From Sciscionella sediminilitoris (GTDB lineage: Bacteria > Actinomycetota > Actinomycetes > Mycobacteriales > Pseudonocardiaceae): 63,713 nt of DNA. The translations under genes and the position numbers were made by a program. Positions within the stretch are counted from its first letter, which is position 1. Each line of letters begins with the position of its first letter. Shown piece after piece: positions 26,640-35,992 of this stretch. Where the stretch lies: assembly GCF_000737195.2 (NCBI RefSeq), contig NZ_JALM01000079.1, positions 1-63,713 of the forward strand, given 5' to 3'. Below the pieces are notes generated by a model that made no database searches, was not told the origin of the DNA, and was given only the letters and a program-made list of their open reading frames with translations.

Positions 26640-27371
26640 TCACTTTTCGGCGAATTTCTTCAGTTCGGCGCTGCTGCCGGAGAACTTGTCCAGATCGGTT
26701 TTCCCACTGACCCCGGGGACCTTTCCGGAATCGCTGTACTGCCAGAAGGTGTAGCCCTTCCAGCCACCGACCTGTTGCGGCTTGGAGACTCCCCAGGAGG
26801 CGACCCAGAGCGGATTGCCGGTGAAACCCTTGGAGTTTCCGGTGCACTTCGACCAGAAGCCCGGGTTGGTGTAGATGATCGCGTTGTGCTTGGTCTGGTC
26901 CTTGACGACCTTGTCGAACGCGGTGATCCAGGATTTGATCTGCTTCGCGGACTTGCCGTAGCAACCGTTGGCCCCGCCCGGCTCCAGATCGATGACCGGC
27001 GGCAGGGTCTTCCCGTCGTGCTTGTAGTTCGCGATGCCGAGGAATCGTTTCGCCTGCTGCGCGGCGGACGACTGGTTCGGCCGCGCGTAGTGGTAGGCGC
27101 CGTGGATCAGTCCGGCCTTGGCCGCGCCGGAGTACTGGGACTTGAAGAGCTTGTTGCTGAAGGATTTCCCGTCCGAGGCGAGCACGAAACTGAACGTCCG
27201 CCCGGATGCCTTGACCTTCTTGAAATCGACTGAGCCGTTGTGGTTGGAGACGTCAACGCCGAGCGCCTGTTTCGCGGCCATCTCCGGTGCGTTCGATGCG
27301 GTCGCCGTGGCCGCGGTAAGCGTGGTGCACGCGAGCGCCGCGAGAATCGCGATTCCGGACTTGTAACGCAT
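26640..27371 (-). CDS. Exported GH25 lysozyme (N-acetylmuramidase)
   Basis: 243 residues: a signal peptide ('AILAALACTTLTAATATA') and a GH25 barrel with catalytic acidic residues in 'GVDVSNHNGSVDF' (Asp40) and 'PPVIDLEPGG' (Asp128, Glu130). It also has 'IHGAYHYARP' and 'FWQYSDSGKVPG'. GH25 enzymes cleave the MurNAc-GlcNAc bond. No separate cell-wall-binding repeat is present. It is the first gene of the secreted hydrolase set, just below the SARP-type regulator, with an 11-bp-spaced direct repeat in its promoter region. Confidence 0.9.
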   Translation of the reverse strand: MRYKSGIAILAALACTTLTAATATASNAPEMAAKQALGVDVSNHNGSVDFKKVKASGRTFSFVLASDGKSFSNKLFKSQYSGAAKAGLIHGAYHYARPNQSSAAQQAKRFLGIANYKHDGKTLPPVIDLEPGGANGCYGKSAKQIKSWITAFDKVVKDQTKHNAIIYTNPGFWSKCTGNSKGFTGNPLWVASWGVSKPQQVGGWKGYTFWQYSDSGKVPGVSGKTDLDKFSGSSAELKKFAEK

Positions 27372-27415
27372 ATGCCCTCCAGATCGACGGAACGTGCCGA
27401 TAGGGAACCGGAGGG

Positions 27416-27433
27416 GATTAAACGAACCTTAAA
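27416..27433 (-). promoter_or_regulatory. Direct heptamer repeat with 11-bp period upstream of the lysozyme gene
   Basis: On the minus strand TTTAAGG (27433-27427) is followed by TTTAATC (27422-27416), an 11-bp period. SARP-family regulators bind heptameric direct repeats spaced one helical turn just upstream of the -10 region. A SARP-type gene ends within this site and the lysozyme gene starts 45 bp downstream. Confidence 0.4.
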
Positions 27434-30386
27434 TGCGACTGAGCGCGGATTCGACCAGGTCGACGCAGCGTTGAAAACCGAGGGAGTCGAAGATGCGTGC
27501 CGCACTGTGCAGCAGGTGGTTCCCGGCCTCGGTCTCCCCGCAGGCCAGCCGGCATTTGCCGAGGCCATAGCGGGCATACCCCTGACCGCGCCGGTCCCCG
27601 GACGCGTAACAGAGCGCCTGGCAGGCGAGGAACTGCTGCTCGGCGCCGACCGGGTCACCCTGGTCCAGGCGCAGCTCGCCGATCCAGCGCAGCGTGTAGG
27701 CGCGCGCGTGCGGGTGCTGTAGCTCCTCGAACAGGGTCAGTGATTCGCCGAGCGCCTTGTCCGCCTCGGCGAGCCTGCCTTCGCGTCTGCGCAGATTGCC
27801 GATCGAGCGAAGCACGTGCGCCCGCCAGTGCCGGTCGGCGAGCTCGGTCGCGATGTCGAAGGACTCGGCGAGCAGGCGTTCCGCCTCGGCATGGTCGCCG
27901 TGCCAGGAGTGGATGTCGGCGAGTGTCTTGCTCGCCCTGGCCAGCTCGTGCCGGGTCCCGTGGCGCAGGATCAGCCGCCTTCCCTCTTGATACAGCCGCA
28001 GCGCCTCATCGATCTCGCCGATGTCGAACAGCAGCGAACCCAGCTGGCGCAGCGCTTGCGCGTACCACAGCCGGTCGCCCTCACGTTCCAGGATGTGCAT
28101 CGCGGCGTGCAGATCCGCGCGCACCTCGCCGAGCCTGCCCAGGTCGAGCAGCACCTCGGAGCGGGCGAGCAGTACCCGGGCGGCCGAGGGCCGGTCACCA
28201 CTGGCCTCGAACCGGCGAATCGCCAGCGAATAGCAGGGCAGCGCGACCTTCGCCTGGCCGATGTCCCAGCGCAGATCGCCGAGCGCGCACAGGCTCCGCG
28301 CCTCGGCGCGCTGGTCCCCGCTCTGCCGGGCCGCGACCAGGCCGAGCACGGTGACCTGCCGGGTTTCCGCGCTGCCCGGCCGTGGTTCGGCGATACCGGC
28401 GAACGCCCCGGACAGCTGCGCGGTCAGCGACCACCAGCCGCGCCCGAAGGCCATCCCGATCACCGCGATCAGGTTGGCCAGCTCCTCACGGCACCAGCCG
28501 CCCGGGTTGTCCGCGACCGCGTGCGCGGTGGCCGATTCCGGTGCGGCATCCGGCTCGTCCGGCGGGAACCAGCCGCGTCGCAGGGTGCGCCGCGCCAGCC
28601 CGGCGAGCAACAGATAACCCGCGCAGATCCGGTCCAGGGCGGCGTCCACCTCGGCAGGCTCGGCACGCTCCGCGCAACAGGCAGCGATCAGCTCGTGCAT
28701 CCGGTACCGGGTGCGGCCGAGCCGATCCCGGCCCGCGGCCTGCACCAGTTGCGCGGTGACCAGCCCGCGCAGGACGTCGGTTGCCTCGGATTCCGAGGTA
28801 TCGGTAAGCGCGGCAACGGTCCACGCGGTGAACGTGGCGAACCGGAACGCGCCGAGCAGGCACAGCGCCCGCCGCGCTGCCGCATCGCACTCGGCGATCC
28901 CGGCCTCGAGCGTCGCCCGCACATCCAGGTCACCGGCGCGTAACCGCAACAGGTTCCGGTGCCGGTCGGCGACCCGGTCGGCCAGCTCACGGATCGGTTC
29001 GTGCGCCGCCGCGGCCAGCGTCGCACCCACGATCCGCACCGCGAGCGGCAACCCGGCGCACAGCGCGAGCAGCCGCTCGGCCTGCTCGGGTTCCGCGGCG
29101 ACCCGGTGCGCGCCGACCAGATTGTCCAGTAGCTCCGCCGCATCCTGTCCGGGCAGCTCGGGAACCTCGATGGTGTGCGCGCCTTCCAGACCGAGCAGCC
29201 TGCGCCGCGAGGTGACGATGGCGGCACAGCGCGATCCGGTCGGCAGCAGTTCGCGCACCTGTGCCTCATTGGCGGCGTCGTCCAGCAGCACCAGCACATC
29301 GGCGCGCGCGGTGTGGCTGCGCCAAAGCTGCCTGCGTTCGGTGTGGTCGGCGGGCAGCCGGTGTTCGTCCACCCCGAGCGCGCGCAAAAACCGCGCCAGG
29401 GTCTCCCCGATCCGGCTGCCGTCCTCGCGCAGGTCCGCCGCGAGCTGCCCACCGGGGAACCGCTCACGCAACAGGTGCGCCGCGCGGACCGCGAGCGTGG
29501 TCTTGCCGATCCCGCCCTGGCCGCACAGCACGAGCACCCGTGGACCGTCGGTCTCCTCGAACACGCCGTGGATATCGGCGAGCAGTTCCCGGCGCCCGGT
29601 GAAATCCCCCAGTTGCGGCGGAAGTTGGGCCGCGGGCGGATCACCGGTCCGGTTCGCCGGTTCGATCGAACGCAGGGCGTCGATCAGTTCGGTTCCCGGG
29701 CGCACGCCGAGCTGTTCGTCCAGCGCGAACCGGACCTGTTCGAACACGTTCGCCGCCTCCCCGCGCCTCCCGGTCGCGGCGAGTGCCTTGACCAGGTGCG
29801 CGGCCAGGGCCTCCTGGGTCGGCTCGGTGAGCACCTCGACCTGGAGCATGGCGATCACCTCGGCGTACCGGCCGAGCTCGAAATCCACCCGGGCCGCGCG
29901 CTCCATGGCCACGGTGCGCAGATTGGCCAGCCAGGCGGCGTGCGCGGACAGTGCGGGTCCCCCGTCCACATCCGCGAGCGGAGCACCACGCCACAGATCG
30001 AGCGCATCGTGCAGCACGGCCGAGGCCTCTTCCGCCCGGCCCTCACCGGCCAGCCGGTTGCCGTGCTCGGCGAGCCGGAGAAACCGCGTCTGGTCGAGTT
30101 CCCCGCCCGGCACATCGAGGGTGTAGCCCCCGCGACGGCCACGCAGCAGCTGACCCGGATCGCGGGCGGCGACCCCTGGCGCGAGCAGCTTCCGCAGCTC
30201 CGAGATGCACATCTGCACCATGACCTGCGCGGATTCCGGTGGATCCGACCAGAGTTCATCGATGAGCGCGCCGAGGGGCACCGGTTTCCCCGCATGCACC
30301 AGCAGCGCGGCGAGCACCGTCCGCTGCCTGCGATGCTCGATAGGAGCATCGTCCAGCGTCAACGGCCCGAGCAGGCGATAGCGCAT
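27429..30386 (-). CDS. AfsR/SARP-type BTAD transcriptional regulator with NB-ARC and TPR domains
   Basis: The 985-residue protein starts MRYRLLGPLTLDDAP at ATG 30386 with TTGGAGG upstream; the longer frame beyond it is non-coding. Order: OmpR-type winged helix (1-90), BTAD (95-245), a P-loop NTPase with 'VLCGQGGIGKTTLAVRAA' near residue 295, 'VLVLLDDAANEAQV' and 'SRCAAIVTSRRRLLG', and then C-terminal TPR repeats (about 730-980, e.g. 'ARAYTLRWIGELRLDQGD'). It is distinct in sequence from the other AfsR-type regulator in the window. It sits directly upstream of the four secreted cell-wall enzymes, its most likely targets. Confidence 0.9.
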   Translation of the reverse strand: MRYRLLGPLTLDDAPIEHRRQRTVLAALLVHAGKPVPLGALIDELWSDPPESAQVMVQMCISELRKLLAPGVAARDPGQLLRGRRGGYTLDVPGGELDQTRFLRLAEHGNRLAGEGRAEEASAVLHDALDLWRGAPLADVDGGPALSAHAAWLANLRTVAMERAARVDFELGRYAEVIAMLQVEVLTEPTQEALAAHLVKALAATGRRGEAANVFEQVRFALDEQLGVRPGTELIDALRSIEPANRTGDPPAAQLPPQLGDFTGRRELLADIHGVFEETDGPRVLVLCGQGGIGKTTLAVRAAHLLRERFPGGQLAADLREDGSRIGETLARFLRALGVDEHRLPADHTERRQLWRSHTARADVLVLLDDAANEAQVRELLPTGSRCAAIVTSRRRLLGLEGAHTIEVPELPGQDAAELLDNLVGAHRVAAEPEQAERLLALCAGLPLAVRIVGATLAAAAHEPIRELADRVADRHRNLLRLRAGDLDVRATLEAGIAECDAAARRALCLLGAFRFATFTAWTVAALTDTSESEATDVLRGLVTAQLVQAAGRDRLGRTRYRMHELIAACCAERAEPAEVDAALDRICAGYLLLAGLARRTLRRGWFPPDEPDAAPESATAHAVADNPGGWCREELANLIAVIGMAFGRGWWSLTAQLSGAFAGIAEPRPGSAETRQVTVLGLVAARQSGDQRAEARSLCALGDLRWDIGQAKVALPCYSLAIRRFEASGDRPSAARVLLARSEVLLDLGRLGEVRADLHAAMHILEREGDRLWYAQALRQLGSLLFDIGEIDEALRLYQEGRRLILRHGTRHELARASKTLADIHSWHGDHAEAERLLAESFDIATELADRHWRAHVLRSIGNLRRREGRLAEADKALGESLTLFEELQHPHARAYTLRWIGELRLDQGDPVGAEQQFLACQALCYASGDRRGQGYARYGLGKCRLACGETEAGNHLLHSAARIFDSLGFQRCVDLVESALSRI

Positions 30387-30695
30387 CGGACCTCCAAGCG
30401 GTGTTCCGAACAGACAGACACGAAACGTACTTAACACCGAGACTCCGGGTGCACGGTACGCCTGATCGGGCAGGATCGGTCCATCGGAAGTGCGCAAGGC
30501 CGCAATGCAAAGGTGCACCCGCGGGGTACCCCACCGCATCCAAAGACGGAGCGGGCCAAGACTCATGGCCGTTGGCGGCGGCGCATGAAACACGTCCGCA
30601 CCTGTACAACGGTCCGCCGCGGAGCGCACATCCGGCAGCACACCCGCTTCGAGGAACTCCGCTGCGGCGTTCCGCTCGCGCCGACGATACCGGCA
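30387..30695. other. Gene-free region upstream of the SARP-type gene
   Basis: About 310 bp between the SARP start and the terminator of the beta-helix gene. Short open frames here lack ribosome sites and resemble nothing known. Apart from a slightly AT-richer stretch near 30400-30440 (minus strand 'GTTAAGTACGTTTCG') that may be the SARP promoter, I see no structure. Confidence 0.4.
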
Positions 30696-30725
30696 GGTCC
30701 GTTCAGGTGATCGAGACAACGGACC
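30696..30725 (-). terminator. Stem-loop terminator after the beta-helix gene
   Basis: GGTCCGTT (30696-30703) and AACGGACC (30718-30725) form a perfect 8-bp stem with a 14-base loop, 10 bp beyond the stop of the minus-strand beta-helix gene. No T-run follows, as is usual in high-GC actinomycetes. Confidence 0.6.
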
Positions 30726-30734
30726 GCTGACCCG

Positions 30735-32450
30735 TCAGCAGGTTCCGCGTGGCGCGCTGGACAGGGCACCGGTGGTGTCGATACTCCCGCGCTGTTCCCG
30801 GACAGCGCCCGGAGCAGGCGCGCTGGGGCGGCCCCACCAGTTGTGCCGCGCATCGACGTGGATGCCGCGCACCTCGACACCGGGTTCGGCGGCCCCGAGT
30901 ATGCAGTTCCCACCGGAGCTGCCGAGTCCTCCGCCGCCGAAGTCGAGCTCGGGATCCCCGATGGTTCCGGCGGTGTGTTCGATGTCGGCCGAACCCTTGC
31001 CCCCGTCGGCGAGGTTACTGTTGCTGACCTTTCCGTGCAGGGTGCCCAGATCGCCGATGTTGAGCACCCGGAGGTTGGCCTGCTCGTTACCGGTGATCTG
31101 ACTGTCGGAGATGTCGAAGGACATGTTCCGGTTGGGGCCATCCGCCTTGTTGCCCACGGTGCTGATGATGCCCACCCCGTCACCGGTGCAGTCGGTCGCG
31201 GTGGTGCGGTGCATCCGCAGCGAGGTGACATTACCGCTACCGAGGCTTGCGGAGAGCACACAACTTCCGAAGTTCGCCGGAACGACCGGATACACCAGCC
31301 CCGCGGGGAAGGTCGAATGCGCGGCGCGCACATTGTCCAGGGTCATGCGCTGCGTGGCGCCCTCGGTGCTGAGGTTGTAGTTCTCGATGATGTCCCCGGG
31401 CACATCGGTGAAAGTACTGTTCGTGACGGTGAGGTCGCTGCTCGGTTTTCCGTTGCTGGTGACGTATTCCAAGCCGTTGGCGGAGAAATGCCCGTTCCCG
31501 TTCCGGAAAGTGTTGTGATCGATGCGCGCGGAGAGACGCGACTGATCGGCCATATTGGCGAACACCCCCTCGGAATCCACCACTCCACTGCCGACATCGG
31601 TCTGCGTGTTCCGCACGAGCTCGGCGTCCAGACTGGCCTTGCCGGTGCTCTGCAAGCCCATGGCGAGATTGGACAGCTGCAGCAGTCCCTGCCTGGTGTG
31701 GTCGACCCGGTTGCGGTAAAGCTTGGCGTGCAACGAACTCGTGCCCGAGGCGCGAACATCGATACCGTCCCCGCACGCCGTGTCGTGCACCCGGTTGTCC
31801 TCGATACGCACCGTCCCCTGCGCACGGTTGCCGTCGACCATGATGCCCGCCCAGCCGTTGTTCAACGTGATCTTGAACGGCAGATCCAGACCGGGAACCC
31901 GCAGCGGAAGCCCCGCCGGAACGGTGAAGGACTGAATGAGAAACCCTTGCGCACAAGAGGTGTTGGTCTCGGTGACGTCGTTGCCCGTGACCACGGTCCC
32001 CGGCGTGTCCACACCATAGATGCCACCCCTGCGCGGATGGGTGATCGAGAGGTTGCGCACCTGCGCCCCTGGCGCGAGCCGGACCGCGTCGCCCTCGAGA
32101 CGACCGGAGGTATTCGTGATCCGCGGTATCGGTACACCACCCGAGGCACCGACAACCGGATCACCGGCACCGATCAAGCGCTGGCCGGGCTTCAGCGCGA
32201 TCCCGCCGTCCAACGGTGGCGCGGTACTCGATGCGGGCAGCACCACGATGGAATCCCCAGCCCGCGAAGCCGATTCGGCTTGGGCGAGAGAGGAAAACGG
32301 CGCGGTCGCGCTGCCCTGCCCGGCAGTGGCCTCGGCGCTGACGTACCACGTCCGGCCGCCCTGCTCGGCACCCGCGTGTGGCGCGGCGAAAGTGGCCAGC
32401 AGCAGCGGGAGCGATCCCGCGGCGAGCAAACGAAGACCGGTATTGATCAT
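30735..32450 (-). CDS. Exported right-handed parallel beta-helix protein
   Basis: 571 residues: a signal peptide ending 'APHAGA', then 'TWYVSAEATAGQGSATAPFS', the usual entrance to pectate-lyase-like beta-helix proteins. About ten PbH1-type turns follow, rich in Asn/Asp and short Val/Ile strands ('VRIEDNRVHDT', 'ARIDHNTFRNGNG', 'LTVTNSTFTDVPGD'), and a Cys-containing C-terminal cap. The fold is used by polysaccharide lyases, epimerases and surface adhesins, but no catalytic set is recognisable. It lies upstream of nothing on its strand and is followed by a hairpin terminator. Its own promoter is in the 44-bp gap after the TetR gene, or it is part of that transcript. Confidence 0.78.
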   Translation of the reverse strand: MINTGLRLLAAGSLPLLLATFAAPHAGAEQGGRTWYVSAEATAGQGSATAPFSSLAQAESASRAGDSIVVLPASSTAPPLDGGIALKPGQRLIGAGDPVVGASGGVPIPRITNTSGRLEGDAVRLAPGAQVRNLSITHPRRGGIYGVDTPGTVVTGNDVTETNTSCAQGFLIQSFTVPAGLPLRVPGLDLPFKITLNNGWAGIMVDGNRAQGTVRIEDNRVHDTACGDGIDVRASGTSSLHAKLYRNRVDHTRQGLLQLSNLAMGLQSTGKASLDAELVRNTQTDVGSGVVDSEGVFANMADQSRLSARIDHNTFRNGNGHFSANGLEYVTSNGKPSSDLTVTNSTFTDVPGDIIENYNLSTEGATQRMTLDNVRAAHSTFPAGLVYPVVPANFGSCVLSASLGSGNVTSLRMHRTTATDCTGDGVGIISTVGNKADGPNRNMSFDISDSQITGNEQANLRVLNIGDLGTLHGKVSNSNLADGGKGSADIEHTAGTIGDPELDFGGGGLGSSGGNCILGAAEPGVEVRGIHVDARHNWWGRPSAPAPGAVREQRGSIDTTGALSSAPRGTC

Positions 32451-32494
32451 CGCGACGATCCTCTTCGTTGAGTGTGCGGAAACAGGGGAATCGC

Positions 32495-33148
32495 TCAGCC
32501 GGCGATGAGCTGCACGGCGAGCGCGGCGAGTTGTTGTTCGATCTCGTTCATCGGTGGCCGTTCCTCGCGGCGCAACCAGTCGAAGACGACCGTGGTGGCC
32601 GCCCCGATCAGGGCGAGGATGGCGAACCGGAAGTCTCGGGCGGTGACCTCACCCCGTTCGGCAGCGGCCTTTCCCTCGGCTTCCACGAAAGCGATGAGCG
32701 CTTCCCGGAATTCCATGTGCGCCTGTTCCACCCGAGGGCCGCCCGCGGGCACCTCGACCGCGATGATGCGCGCGGAACACGGATCCTCGAACATCGGGCG
32801 CGCGTAGGCGAGGAAGGCCTCGGTCACCCGCTGGGCGAGGGGGAGCTCGGCATTGTCCCGGTACGCGGCGAGCGCGTGCTCGAAGGATTCCTGCATCAGC
32901 TGCCGGTAGACATCCAGGAAGACGTCTTCCTTGCTGCCGTACAGCTGGTAGAAGTGCCGGGTCGAAACGGTGGCACTGGCACAGATCCGGTCGATGTTCG
33001 CCGCCGTGTACCCGACGGTGCCGATGACTTCCCGTCCGGCCGAGAGCAACCGGGCACGGCGCAGCTCGTCCCGCTCGGCCGCTGAACGACCGCCGTACGA
33101 CCGGCCGGCCACGGTGCTCGATCCCTTCCCTTCCATGGCTGCGCTCAC
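32495..33148 (-). CDS. TetR-family transcriptional regulator
   Basis: 213-217 residues: helix-turn-helix 'IGTVGYTAANIDRICASATV' then 'STRHFYQLYGSKEDVFLDVY', with a helical ligand domain behind. The GTG at 33148 overlaps the TGA of the FG-GAP gene as GTGA, so the two are translationally coupled; ATG 33136 is an alternative. Coupling of a repressor between two exported structural-type proteins suggests local autoregulation of this three-gene set. Confidence 0.85.
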   Translation of the reverse strand: MSAAMEGKGSSTVAGRSYGGRSAAERDELRRARLLSAGREVIGTVGYTAANIDRICASATVSTRHFYQLYGSKEDVFLDVYRQLMQESFEHALAAYRDNAELPLAQRVTEAFLAYARPMFEDPCSARIIAVEVPAGGPRVEQAHMEFREALIAFVEAEGKAAAERGEVTARDFRFAILALIGAATTVVFDWLRREERPPMNEIEQQLAALAVQLIAG

Positions 33149-34353
33149 CCGGCGGTGATGTTCCGCAGCAGCGCGAGGTTGCTTACCCCCACCGTAACGA
33201 TGTCGGGCTTGCCGTCCCCGGTGAAGTCGGCCACCAACGGATTCTGGGGCGCCCAGCCGACCTGGTAGTCCCCGATCTCGCGCAGCTGCGCCGTTCCGTC
33301 ACCCGCGAAGATCTTCACCGCGGGAGTGAGGCTGAACAGCGAGGACACCGCGAGATCCGGCCTGCCGTCCCCGTTGAAGTCCCCCGTGTTGACGCTGGTC
33401 GGCCCGGCACCGCCGAAGTGGTATTTCCCGAGCTTGGTGGTGAACCCTCCGGAGCAGTCGGTCAGCGCGGTGGTGAGCGAGAAACTGAACGAGCCGACCG
33501 CGGCGACGTCATCGCAGCCGTCGCCGTTCAGATCGGCGGCGGCGACATCCTCGGGAATGAGCCCGGAAAGCGGGAGTTTCCCGCTCACCCGGAACGACCC
33601 GTCGCCATTGCCCAGCAGCGCATAGGTGGTGCCGCTCAGACCATCGGTGGCGAACAGATCGGGTTTTCCGTCCCGGTTCAGCGTGGCGGGTGAGATCGCG
33701 CTCAGCACCGGAACGGCGTCCACCCGCGACTGCGGTCCCGGCCGGAAACTGCCGTCGCCGTTGTTGATCAGCGTCCGGATGCAGCTGACCGACAACGCCT
33801 GAACACAACCGAACGAGGGTGCCACGATGTCCGGGGCCTTGTCTCCGTTGAGGTCGGCCACTCGCGGCTCGATCTGGCCGCTGAACGGGAGCACGTGCGT
33901 CTCGGTCTTGCGGAACTTCCCGTGCCCGTCGCCGAGCAGCACGCTCACCGTGGCCAGGTTCTGCACCACCAGATCCAGGTGGCCGTCGCCGTTGAGATCA
34001 CCGGCGTCCAGCCCCTGGGTGCCACCGCCCGCAATGGTCAGCCCGGTTCCCGGGATCTGCGTCGACCGGCCCCAGGTGCCGTCGCCCTTTCCCGGGGTGA
34101 ACAGCAGGCCCCTGCCGATCGTGAAATCGGCGATCGAGACGACATCGGCTTTGCCATCGGAGTTGAAGTCACCGGTCACCGAACCACGCGGAGCCGGGCC
34201 GGGTCCCAGGGTGTTCCCGAACCCGGTGACCTCCTTCGGCGCGAACCAGGCCGTCTCCGCCGAGGCCGGAGCAACGGCCGCGACCAGGGCCAGCGCCGCG
34301 GCCAGCAGCACGGCACCGAGCACCGCCCGAAGTGAAAGTGTGTGTTTTCGCAT
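33145..34353 (-). CDS. Exported FG-GAP/VCBS-repeat beta-propeller protein
   Basis: 402 residues with an N-terminal signal peptide ('VLLAAALALVAAVAPASA'). Seven calcium-loop repeats of the form D-x-N/T-x-D-G-x-x-D follow ('GDFNSDGKADVV', 'GDLNGDGHLDLV', 'ADLNGDKAPDIV', 'TLNRDGKPDLF', 'ADLNGDGCDDVA', 'GDFNGDGRPDLA', 'ADFTGDGKPDIV'). This count fits a complete seven-bladed integrin-alpha-like propeller. No enzyme domain is attached, so a binding or adhesion role is likely. The ATG at 34353 is followed immediately by the signal peptide. Confidence 0.85.
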   Translation of the reverse strand: MRKHTLSLRAVLGAVLLAAALALVAAVAPASAETAWFAPKEVTGFGNTLGPGPAPRGSVTGDFNSDGKADVVSIADFTIGRGLLFTPGKGDGTWGRSTQIPGTGLTIAGGGTQGLDAGDLNGDGHLDLVVQNLATVSVLLGDGHGKFRKTETHVLPFSGQIEPRVADLNGDKAPDIVAPSFGCVQALSVSCIRTLINNGDGSFRPGPQSRVDAVPVLSAISPATLNRDGKPDLFATDGLSGTTYALLGNGDGSFRVSGKLPLSGLIPEDVAAADLNGDGCDDVAAVGSFSFSLTTALTDCSGGFTTKLGKYHFGGAGPTSVNTGDFNGDGRPDLAVSSLFSLTPAVKIFAGDGTAQLREIGDYQVGWAPQNPLVADFTGDGKPDIVTVGVSNLALLRNITAG

Positions 34354-34446
34354 GGCGGGGACGCTAGCCCCGCGACTGCCGGGCGGCAACGGTCAGTCGT
34401 GCCGATACCCGGCAGCCCCGCACAAAGCTCCCCCGTATGCGGTAAC

Positions 34447-35982
34447 TCAGCCCCGCAGCTGGATGTCCCGTGGTGGTCCGATGAACGCGTCGCCGAGCCG
34501 GGTGCGCCGCGGGGAGATGTCCACCGGGGCCGCCGCACGGGGCCGGTGCGCGGGCACGGCGCGCACCTCGAATTCCTGGATCCGCGCGGGATCGACCGGG
34601 GTCAGGTGGATCATGCACAGCAGTTCGCCGCGCTCGCCGGGGATCGACCAGGTCACGTCGGCCGGACTGGAGGTGGAGACCACCGCGCCGGGTGCGGCGG
34701 CGAGCGGGCCGATCTCCGCGACGAGTTCGGCGACCTCGGTGCGGCGTTCCGCGAGCGGGCGGTCGAAATCGACGTTCTCCGCGAAGATCCGTGCGGCCAG
34801 TTGCTCGTCCCAGTCGCGCACCAGGCGATCCGCCTCGGCGCGCAGTCGTTCGGTTTCCGGCCACAGCGTTACGGTCCGCGCCGGCGCCTTCTCCCGCGTC
34901 AGGATCCGCTGCAGTGCCTCGGTGCACAGCGCCGCGGGATCGCCGCGGTGGCTGTTGGTGAGCACGGTGACCCCGTGCCCGGAATCCGGATGCCAGCACA
35001 TGAACAGCTTGAATCCGGGCAGCCCGCCGCCGTGCGAGACCACGGTGCCCCAGCGCGGATCCTCCTCGATGCTCAGCCCGAGCCCGTATCCGCCGAGCCC
35101 CGCGTGCAGCCCGCCGTCCGGGCGCAGTACGACGGCCGGGCGCGCGATGCTGTGCAACCGCTGCATATCGCGGCGCGCCGCCCTGCCGAGGATCGCATCC
35201 GCCCCGGACTGTGGGCGGAACGCCGCACCCAGCCAGGTCATCCAGCCCGCGATGTCCCGGACGGTGCTCATGATGCCGCCCGCCCCGGCGAACCCGTCCG
35301 AGATGTTCGGCGGAAACGGCACCCAGTCGCCCTGCGCGTCGAGCGAGTACCCGACCGCGCGCCGTTCCGGTGCCGCGCTGTCGAAACAGGTCGCGGTCAG
35401 GCCGAGCGGCGCGATCACCTCGTCCCGCACGAATTCGGTGATCGGGACGCCCACCGCACGGCCGACCGCGATCGCGGCGAGCGTGTAGCCGAGGTTGGAG
35501 TATTCGAACACGGTGCCGGGCAGGTTGCTGTACCGGACCCCCTTGCCGACCAGTTCGAGCAGTTCCCGCTCGGGCATGTCGATGAACGGGTCCACCCAGG
35601 AGTTGTCCTCGGTGAGCCCGCCGCGCATGGCGAGCAGCATCCCGATGCTCGGCGGTTCGCACGGCTCCTCCGGAGCGGCGCTCGCGCGGAACTCCGGAAT
35701 ATACTTGGTGATCGGATCTTCCAGGGACAGCACACCGCGGTCCCGGGCGAGCAGTGCCGCGCAGGCGATGAAGCTCTTCGACATCGAGGCGATGGGGAAC
35801 ACGGTGTCCGCGTCCGGGACCGTGCCCGCCTCGTCCGCCACGCCGAATCCGGCCGAGTGCACCAGTCCGTTCGCATCGCTGATCCCGTAGACGAGCCCCT
35901 TGGCCTGCCCGGCGGCGGTGTACTGCGCGAAGAACGCGTCCAGTTCGTCCACTATGGACACGCGCAAGGTTTCGTAGGACAT
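34447..35982 (-). CDS. Class C beta-lactamase-fold serine hydrolase
   Basis: 511 residues without a signal peptide. Catalytic motifs: S-x-x-K as SMSK (Ser66, Lys69), Y-x-N as YSN (Tyr161-Asn163) and 'SHGGGLPGF' in place of KTG. A C-terminal beta-rich extension of about 130 residues resembles that of D-aminopeptidase-type members. The fold includes D-stereospecific aminopeptidases, esterases and beta-lactamases, and a cytosolic location argues against antibiotic defence. It is the last gene of the D-peptide block, 10 bp after the DppF-type ATPase. The ATG at 35982 has GGTGAG upstream. A D-aminopeptidase role is inferred from context. Confidence 0.85.
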   Translation of the reverse strand: MSYETLRVSIVDELDAFFAQYTAAGQAKGLVYGISDANGLVHSAGFGVADEAGTVPDADTVFPIASMSKSFIACAALLARDRGVLSLEDPITKYIPEFRASAAPEEPCEPPSIGMLLAMRGGLTEDNSWVDPFIDMPERELLELVGKGVRYSNLPGTVFEYSNLGYTLAAIAVGRAVGVPITEFVRDEVIAPLGLTATCFDSAAPERRAVGYSLDAQGDWVPFPPNISDGFAGAGGIMSTVRDIAGWMTWLGAAFRPQSGADAILGRAARRDMQRLHSIARPAVVLRPDGGLHAGLGGYGLGLSIEEDPRWGTVVSHGGGLPGFKLFMCWHPDSGHGVTVLTNSHRGDPAALCTEALQRILTREKAPARTVTLWPETERLRAEADRLVRDWDEQLAARIFAENVDFDRPLAERRTEVAELVAEIGPLAAAPGAVVSTSSPADVTWSIPGERGELLCMIHLTPVDPARIQEFEVRAVPAHRPRAAAPVDISPRRTRLGDAFIGPPRDIQLRG

Positions 35983-35992
35983 GGCTCTCACC

